Source: Deltaproteobacteria bacterium
Lineage (GTDB): Bacteria > Desulfobacterota > Deferrimicrobia > Deferrimicrobiales > Deferrimicrobiaceae
Assembly: GCA_025357175.1 (NCBI GenBank)
Contig: JANXPS010000132.1
Span: forward strand, 1 to 19,511
Reading direction: 5' to 3'
Length of the DNA: 19,511 nt
Shown here piece by piece: positions 14,880 through 19,511 of the stretch. The first letter of the stretch is position 1; each line of letters starts with the position of its first letter. The notes beneath the pieces are model-generated. The model was not told the DNA's origin, ran no database searches, and worked only from the letters and a program-made list of their open reading frames with translations. The position numbers and the translations under genes were made by a program.

Positions 14880-15655
14880 ACGAAATCCGCCTGTTTTCGT
14901 TCCTTGAAAGTGCCCAGGGGGAAATAGTCGATCATTTCCCCGAGAACCCGGTTTCTGGCGTCGAGCGGCTTCATCCCCCAGTTGGTGGGACAGGTCGAAA
15001 GGAATTCGACGACGGAAAGCCCCATTCGCCGTATCTGCATGTCGAATGCGGTCTTGACCGCTTCCTTGGCTTTCCGGATCTGGGCAGGCGACGAGGTGGC
15101 CACCCGGGCCGAGAATGCGACGCCTTCGAGCTGGGCGAGGAGTTCGGCCATCTTGATCGGGTAGCCGTCGTTGGAGAATTCCCGGCCGTAGGGGGAGGTC
15201 GAGGTCTTCTGCCCGAGCATGGTCGTGGGCGCCATCTGGCCGCCGGTCATCCCGTAGGTCGTGTTGTTGACAAATATGACGGTCAGATTTTCCCCGCGGT
15301 TGGCCGCGTGGATGATCTCGGAGGTGCCGATGGCCGCAAGGTCTCCGTCGCCCTGGTAGGTGAACACGAAGTGATCGGGGAGCGCCCGCTTGACCCCGGT
15401 CGCGACGGCCGGTGCGCGGCCGTGCGGTGCCTCGACGACGTCGACGTCGATGTAGTCGTAGAGGAAGACGGAACATCCGACGCACGCGACGCCGACCGTT
15501 TTTTCGCGCATTCCGAAATGGTCGATCGCCTCGGCGACGATCCGGTGCGCGATGCCGTGGTGGCAGCCCGGACAGAAATGCGTCTTGACGTCGACAAGAC
15601 TGTCCGGACGCTTGAAGACCACCTTGTCGAAATGCTGCTTCCCTCCGCCGCTCAT
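14876..15655 (-). CDS. 2-oxoacid:ferredoxin oxidoreductase, beta (thiamine-pyrophosphate) subunit
   Basis: A 259-residue TPP-binding subunit. Cluster-binding cysteines appear in HFCPGCHHG (27-34) and ACVGCS (57-62). The thiamine-pyrophosphate motif runs from QGDGDLAAIG (101-110) to NN (130-131), followed by TTYGMTGGQMAPTT. HGRAPAVATGVKR (78-90) is another constant block. It carries out decarboxylation of the 2-oxoacid and passes electrons to ferredoxin via the delta subunit. The ATG at 15655 overlaps the alpha stop as ATGA; the longer upstream frame is a shadow of alpha. Sequence alone does not fix the substrate. Confidence 0.96.
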   Translation of the reverse strand: MSGGGKQHFDKVVFKRPDSLVDVKTHFCPGCHHGIAHRIVAEAIDHFGMREKTVGVACVGCSVFLYDYIDVDVVEAPHGRAPAVATGVKRALPDHFVFTYQGDGDLAAIGTSEIIHAANRGENLTVIFVNNTTYGMTGGQMAPTTMLGQKTSTSPYGREFSNDGYPIKMAELLAQLEGVAFSARVATSSPAQIRKAKEAVKTAFDMQIRRMGLSVVEFLSTCPTNWGMKPLDARNRVLGEMIDYFPLGTFKERKQADFV

Positions 15656-16731
15656 GACGTTTTCCCCGCAAGTAGCCGGATCTCGGCCAAAATGTCGTCG
15701 GGCGTCGGCATGGCGCAAGGCTTTCCCATGAAACGGACCTTGTCGTGGTGGCTCGTTGAAATCATGACATCCTCGACCATCTGCCCGGTATTCATCTCGA
15801 CGACCAGCAGCAGGTCGGCTTTCCCGGCGGTTTCGTGAACGAGCGTTTTCGGGAACGGGAACAGCGTGACGGGCCTGATCATCCCGGCGGCTATCCCCTC
15901 CTTGCGCGCCCACTGGATGGCCGTCTTGCAGACTCGCGCCGCCGTTCCGAATGCGACCAGGACGATGCGTGCATCCTCGAGGTGATATGACTCGGCACGG
16001 ACTTCGGCTTTTTCGATTCGTTGAAGTTTTTCGTGAAGCTTCCAGTTGTGTCGCTCGATGTCGTCGTCCTTGAGGTAGAGCGACTTGACGTGCTGCCTCG
16101 GACGTCCGGCGCATCCGGTCGTGGCCCACGGCTTGTCTATCGGGCCGGGCGGCTCGCAGAGCCCGGGGGTATACGGCTCTTTCATCTGCCCGATGATGGC
16201 GTCACCCAGGATCATGACGGGCGTCCGGTACCGGTCGGCGAGTTCGAAGGCGTGCATGGTCAGTTCGTACATCTCCTGGACGGAGTGCGGGGCGAGGACC
16301 GGGATACGGCAGCCACCGTGCCCGCCGCCCTTCACCGCCTGGAAATAGTCGCCCTGGGACGGGGCTATGCCGCCGAGACCGGGTCCGGAGCGGGAGATAT
16401 TGACGATCACGGCCGGCAGTTCGGAACCCGCCATGTAGGAAATGCCTTCCTGCATCAGCGAAATGCCGGGGCCCGAGGAGGACGTCATCACGCGCTTTCC
16501 GGCTGCCGCCGCGCCGAGCAGCATGTTGATGGTGGCGACTTCGCTCTCGGCCTGCAGGAAGACGCCGCCGTGCGCGGCCATGTGGGTCGACATGTATTCG
16601 GGGATGTCGTTCTGCGGGGTGATCGGGTAGCCGAAATAATGACGGCAGCCAGCCGCGAGCGCCCCGTGGCAGATCGCCTCGTTGCCCTTGACGAATTCCC
16701 GATGGACGGTTCCGGCGTCCGCGTCTTTCAT
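15652..16731 (-). CDS. vorB: 2-oxoacid:ferredoxin oxidoreductase, alpha subunit, VorB-like
   Basis: A 359-residue alpha subunit. FVKGNEAICHGALAAGC and YFGYPITPQNDIPEY open the pyrimidine-binding domain; VMTSSSGPGISLMQEGISY follows. The segment LGGIAPSQGDYFQAVKGGGH (119-138) is the form found in branched-chain (VorB) enzymes and differs from the KorA 2-oxoglutarate form I recall. I therefore favour 2-ketoisovalerate or another branched 2-oxoacid, with 2-oxoglutarate as the alternative. The reaction is 2-oxoacid + CoA + oxidised ferredoxin to acyl-CoA + CO2 + reduced ferredoxin. The ATG at 16731 overlaps the ferredoxin-subunit stop as ATGA. The longer frame to 16902 is a shadow of the ferredoxin gene. 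Confidence 0.95.
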   Translation of the reverse strand: MKDADAGTVHREFVKGNEAICHGALAAGCRHYFGYPITPQNDIPEYMSTHMAAHGGVFLQAESEVATINMLLGAAAAGKRVMTSSSGPGISLMQEGISYMAGSELPAVIVNISRSGPGLGGIAPSQGDYFQAVKGGGHGGCRIPVLAPHSVQEMYELTMHAFELADRYRTPVMILGDAIIGQMKEPYTPGLCEPPGPIDKPWATTGCAGRPRQHVKSLYLKDDDIERHNWKLHEKLQRIEKAEVRAESYHLEDARIVLVAFGTAARVCKTAIQWARKEGIAAGMIRPVTLFPFPKTLVHETAGKADLLLVVEMNTGQMVEDVMISTSHHDKVRFMGKPCAMPTPDDILAEIRLLAGKTS

Positions 16732-16937
16732 CGCCACACCCTGATCGCGACATCGGGGCACGTCTCGGCGCAGATGCCGCATCCGGTGCATGCGTCGGGA
16801 ACGGCGAATACGACCGCGGGGTACCCCTGGCGATTGAGCCCATGCCCTGTCTCGATGCAATTTTTCGGGCAGGCGGGAACGCACAGTTCGCACGCCTTGC
16901 ACCGCTCGAAGTCGATTTCTATCCGGCCGGTAGCGAT
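16728..16937 (-). CDS. 2-oxoacid:ferredoxin oxidoreductase, delta (2[4Fe-4S] ferredoxin) subunit, non-standard start
   Basis: Translating the minus strand between glpX and the alpha gene gives a 69-residue ferredoxin: RIEIDFERCKACELCVPACP, a linker, then DACTGCGICAETCPDVAI. The two cluster motifs are complete: C13, C16, C19, C23 and C50, C53, C56, C60. The stop overlaps the alpha start (ATGA). The open frame extends upstream into the end of glpX but contains no ATG, GTG, TTG or CTG between its preceding stop and the first cysteine. The most plausible initiator is ATC at 16935-16937, which has GGGAG 8 nt upstream and gives the normal family N-terminus. The neighbouring GTC, or a base error in either codon, is the alternative. 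The gene is certain as a coding unit; only the start is uncertain. Confidence 0.9.
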   Translation of the reverse strand: MATGRIEIDFERCKACELCVPACPKNCIETGHGLNRQGYPAVVFAVPDACTGCGICAETCPDVAIRVWR

Positions 16938-16950
16938 GACGCTTTCTCCC

Positions 16951-17907
16951 TCAGTCGTAGTTGGGCTTGAACTCGAAGTGGTGGGACGTTTCGATGAAAC
17001 GCACGGTGCGCGAGCTTGACCTCATGACGATGGAGTGCGTCTTGGCTCCGCCGCTCGAAAAGCGTACGCCGTGCAGGAAATCGCCGAATGTGACGCCGGT
17101 CGCCGCGAACATCACGTGGCTGCGCGCCAGATCGTTCAGGTGGTAGACCTTCGCCGGGTCTTCGATTCCCATGGCATTCGCGCGTTCGGCCTCTTCGCGA
17201 TTGCGGAACTTGAGGATGCCCTGGAAGTCACCGCCGAGGCATTTGAGCGCCGCCGCCGCGAGGACGCCTTCGGGCGCCCCCCCGATGCCCATGAGCACGT
17301 CGACACCGGTATCGGGCGTCGAAGTCGCGATTGCGGCGGCTACGTCTCCGTCGCCGATCAGCTTGATGCGGGCGCCGGCTGCGCGCACTTCCTCGATCAG
17401 TTCCTTGTGGCGCGGCCGGTCGAGGATGACAACGCAAAGGTCTTCGACGTATTCGTTTTTTGCCTTGGCGATGCGGCGCAGGTTTTCGGTCGGCGTGGCG
17501 TGGATATCGATGACGCCCTTGGCCTCGGGTCCGACCGCGATCTTTTGCATGTAGGTGTCGGGCGCATGAAAGAAACCACCCTCTTCGGCGATGGCGATGA
17601 CGGCAAGCGCATTGGATCCGCCTGTGGCCACGATCGAGGTGCCCTCGAGCGGATCGACGGCGATGTCGACTCGCGGATTTTCAGCCGCTCCGACCTCTTC
17701 GCCGATGTAGAGCATCGGCGCCTCGTCGCGCTCGCCCTCGCCGATCACAACGCGTCCCCTGAACTGGACGTCGCCGAGCGCCTTGCGCATCGCGGTGACC
17801 GCCGACTGGTCGGCGGACACGTTGTCGCCGCGTCCCATGCATCGGGCGGCCGCCAGTGCGGCGGCTTCGGTGACCCGGACCACCTCGAGAGCCAGATTTC
17901 GATCCAC
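16951..17907 (-). CDS. glpX: Class II fructose-1,6-bisphosphatase (GlpX)
   Basis: A 318-residue GlpX protein of normal length. Its metal and phosphate sites are intact: GEGERDEAPM (56-65), DPLEGTS (85-91), and the later blocks IGDGDVAAAI and MGIGGAPEGVLAAAA. The early GRGDNVSADQSAV block is also typical. It hydrolyses fructose-1,6-bisphosphate to fructose-6-phosphate, the committed step of gluconeogenesis. The start is GTG at 17907 with AGGGGA 5 nt before it. It follows the ApgM homologue after 40 nt and precedes the ferredoxin subunit by 13 nt. Next to an oxidoreductase that makes acyl-CoA, it fits growth on organic or amino acids with gluconeogenesis. Confidence 0.97.
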   Translation of the reverse strand: MDRNLALEVVRVTEAAALAAARCMGRGDNVSADQSAVTAMRKALGDVQFRGRVVIGEGERDEAPMLYIGEEVGAAENPRVDIAVDPLEGTSIVATGGSNALAVIAIAEEGGFFHAPDTYMQKIAVGPEAKGVIDIHATPTENLRRIAKAKNEYVEDLCVVILDRPRHKELIEEVRAAGARIKLIGDGDVAAAIATSTPDTGVDVLMGIGGAPEGVLAAAALKCLGGDFQGILKFRNREEAERANAMGIEDPAKVYHLNDLARSHVMFAATGVTFGDFLHGVRFSSGGAKTHSIVMRSSSRTVRFIETSHHFEFKPNYD

Positions 17908-17947
17908 GGTTATCCCCTTCCCATCGGAAGTCGTTTCGTTTTTTGGC

Positions 17948-19153
17948 CTAGAGCGTCGACAGCAGGTGACCGAGCAGACGGGTCCCTGAATCGACGAACA
18001 GGCCGGTCGAGCGGGCCTCGGCCTCGGTATACCGGGAGGCGGTGTTGCCCTGCATCGACGGAGGGGCAGGGTAATAGACGAAAGGAACCGGTTCCTGGGC
18101 GTGCGTGCGGATCTTGATCGGGGTCGGATGATCGGGCAGCACGAGGATGCAGAGATCGCCCGCCTTGGCGCGTTCGAGGATCGGGGTCAGCATCTCGGAG
18201 TCGATCCGTTCGATCGAGCGAACCTTGTCGGGAGCGCTGCCGTTATGCCCCGCCTCGTCCGGCGCCTCTACATGGATGAGCACGAAGTCTCTCGTCTCGA
18301 GCGCCTTGAGCGCGTATTCGGCCTTGCCGGCGAAATTGGTGTCGATGTAGCCGGTCGCCCCGGGCACTTCGATTATATCGAGCCCGAGGTAGATGCCGAT
18401 TCCCTTGATGAGATCGACAGCGGCCACGACCGCTCCGGACAAGCCGAATTTATCCTGGAAAGAGGTGAAGCGGGGGGCCTTCCCTTGCCCCCACAGCCAG
18501 ATCGAGTTGGCTTCCTTTTTCCCTTCGGCACGTCGCCGGACGTTGATCGGGTGAGACGGAAATATCTCTCGCGAGATCGCCATCAGTTCGAGGAACAGCT
18601 CGGATCCGTCCCCGGTGGGGAGATATTCCGTGATCTTCTTGCCGTGGATGTCATGGGGGGGGGTCGTGATCATGGCATCGCGGCCGCCAGGCCAGACCAT
18701 GAGGTGGCGGTAGCTGACGCCGGGATAAAAGGAGACCCCTTTTTCGGCCGCGACATCCTTGAGCGCGTTCAGCAATTCGGTCGCCTCGGAGGTTGTGATA
18801 TGGCCCCCGGAGAAATCGAACATTTCGGAATCGGCGTCTTCCCCATCGATCGTGACGATGTTGCAACGGACTGCGACGTCGTCCGGCGCGAGCTTGACGC
18901 CAATCGAGGCGGCTTCGAGCGGAGAACGGCCGGTGAGCTCGCGCGGGTCATAGCCGATGATGCTGAGGTTGGAGACGTCGCTGCCCGGGTACATGTCGAC
19001 CGGCACGACCTGCACCATTCCGGTCGCCCCATTTTGGGCCATGAAATCCATGTTGGGCTTGAATGCCGCTTCGAGCGGCGTCTTTCCGCCGAGCGATTCG
19101 ACCGCCCAGTCGGACATCCCGTCACCGATCAGAACGATGTATTTGCTTGCCAC
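17948..19153 (-). CDS. Archaeal-type cofactor-independent phosphoglycerate mutase homologue (ApgM family), possible homoserine kinase
   Basis: A 401-residue member of the alkaline-phosphatase superfamily. LIGDGMSDW (8-16) provides the first metal ligand D11; YPGSDVSNLSIIGYDP (55-70) contains the predicted nucleophile S58; HVEAPDEAGHNG and LPDHPTP supply the remaining metal ligands. Length and motifs match COG3635 ApgM. The gene lies 15 nt after thrC. In several bacteria ApgM homologues beside threonine genes have been predicted to stand in for homoserine kinase (recalled, not checked), so its role may be threonine synthesis rather than glycolysis. The GTG start at 19153 has GGGGAG about 7 nt upstream. 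A nine-C run lies in the codons for TTPPHD (plus-strand 18655-18663). Confidence 0.93.
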   Translation of the reverse strand: MASKYIVLIGDGMSDWAVESLGGKTPLEAAFKPNMDFMAQNGATGMVQVVPVDMYPGSDVSNLSIIGYDPRELTGRSPLEAASIGVKLAPDDVAVRCNIVTIDGEDADSEMFDFSGGHITTSEATELLNALKDVAAEKGVSFYPGVSYRHLMVWPGGRDAMITTPPHDIHGKKITEYLPTGDGSELFLELMAISREIFPSHPINVRRRAEGKKEANSIWLWGQGKAPRFTSFQDKFGLSGAVVAAVDLIKGIGIYLGLDIIEVPGATGYIDTNFAGKAEYALKALETRDFVLIHVEAPDEAGHNGSAPDKVRSIERIDSEMLTPILERAKAGDLCILVLPDHPTPIKIRTHAQEPVPFVYYPAPPSMQGNTASRYTEAEARSTGLFVDSGTRLLGHLLSTL

Positions 19154-19168
19154 TTTGGGACTCCCCTG

Positions 19169-19511
19169 TCAGTTGAAGCCGAGGACCCGGACCACATCGG
19201 CCATGTTCGGCGGCAGCGTCACCGGCGCGACGGACTGCGCGATGGCGTTGTCGGGATCCTTGAGGCCGTGCCCGGTCAGCGTGCAGACGATCGTGTCGCC
19301 CTTGGAAAAGAGACCCTGTTTTGAAGATTTTATCACACCGGCGATGGAGGCCGCCGATGCGGGTTCGCAGAAGATCCCTTCGGTTTCCGCGACCATCTTG
19401 TAGGCTTCGAGGATCTCTGCGTCGCTGACCATGCCGATCGAGCCCCCTGATTCGTCGCGCGCGGCTTCGGCTGTTTTCCAGGAGGCCGGATTGCCGATCC
19501 GGATGGCGGTG
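19169..19511 (-). CDS. thrC: Threonine synthase, C-terminal 113 residues (5' part beyond window)
   Basis: The visible codons encode the end of a fold-type II PLP enzyme: TAIRIGNPASWKTAEAAR, a segment with GSIGMVSDAEILEAYKMVAE, then GIFCEPASAASIAGVIK and GDTIVCTLTGHGLKDPD. The ending CTLTGHGLKDPD is strongly typical of threonine synthase, which converts O-phosphohomoserine to threonine. The PLP lysine is in the missing N-terminal part. The frame is open to the right edge. It is the first visible gene of the long minus-strand run, followed 15 nt later by the ApgM homologue. Confidence 0.95.
   Translation of the reverse strand, partial: TAIRIGNPASWKTAEAARDESGGSIGMVSDAEILEAYKMVAETEGIFCEPASAASIAGVIKSSKQGLFSKGDTIVCTLTGHGLKDPDNAIAQSVAPVTLPPNMADVVRVLGFN

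Noticed and set aside
14880..15671. Long N-terminal extension of the gamma-subunit frame
   Set aside because: It is an Arg-rich frame-shifted reading of the beta subunit; the gamma gene starts at the ATGA overlap at 14879.
15652..16731. Naming the oxidoreductase as KorA 2-oxoglutarate enzyme
   Set aside because: The GGIAPSQGDYFQAVKGGGH segment fits VorB-type alpha subunits better; kept only as an alternative because substrate cannot be proven from sequence.

Overview
The window is GC-rich DNA and is entirely bacterial chromosome. It looks like a Deltaproteobacterium in the broad sense (Desulfobacterota or Desulfuromonadota, Geobacter-like). The lineage is an inference. It rests on a HAMP-only membrane protein beside a 12-haem cytochrome c, a four-subunit 2-oxoacid:ferredoxin oxidoreductase, a PATAN (DUF4388) response regulator, an archaeal-type phosphoglycerate mutase homologue next to threonine synthase, and a B12-mutase toolkit. 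No tRNA, rRNA, insertion sequence, CRISPR array or phage gene was seen.

Every gene I can support is on the minus strand, so transcription runs from position 19511 toward 1. The window falls into two blocks. Block 1 (19511 to 3327) is a run of 18 genes with no intergenic gap above about 40 nt and many ATGA or TTGA overlaps. In order of transcription it holds thrC (5' part missing), an ApgM-type phosphoglycerate mutase homologue, glpX, ferredoxin-alpha-beta-gamma subunits of a VOR-type 2-oxoacid:ferredoxin oxidoreductase, an XRE-cupin regulator, cob(I)alamin adenosyltransferase, a stand-alone B12-binding mutase subunit, meaB, miaB, a GAF/degenerate-GGDEF protein, a REC-PATAN response regulator, a PHP-domain phosphoesterase, a membrane-anchored TPR protein and a GH57 glycoside hydrolase. 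A 330-nt non-coding stretch (2997-3326) follows, with several short inverted repeats and a nine-base G tract.

Block 2 (2996 to 1) is a second operon: a two-TM HAMP-only protein, a membrane-anchored multihaem cytochrome c with 11 CXXCH sites and one NrfA-like CXXCK site, a TlpA/ResA-type thioredoxin, and a second TlpA-type thioredoxin that runs off the left edge.

Functionally, the centre of block 1 reads as a corrinoid and acyl-CoA module. The oxidoreductase makes acyl-CoA from 2-oxoacids (probably branched-chain), the B12 subunit, MeaB and CobO serve a carbon-skeleton mutase, and the XRE-cupin protein may regulate it. The downstream part (degenerate GGDEF, REC-PATAN, PHP, TPR) looks like a signalling set. 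The upstream end is threonine synthesis and gluconeogenesis. Block 2 looks like a periplasmic electron-transfer and cytochrome-biogenesis unit.

Points most worth a second look: the CXXCK haem site in a large non-NrfA cytochrome; a ferredoxin gene (16728-16937) with no ATG, GTG or TTG in its open frame; a GGDEF domain with a destroyed active site paired with a REC-PATAN protein whose C-terminal domain resembles a GTPase without its P-loop; and the ApgM homologue beside thrC, a candidate substitute homoserine kinase.
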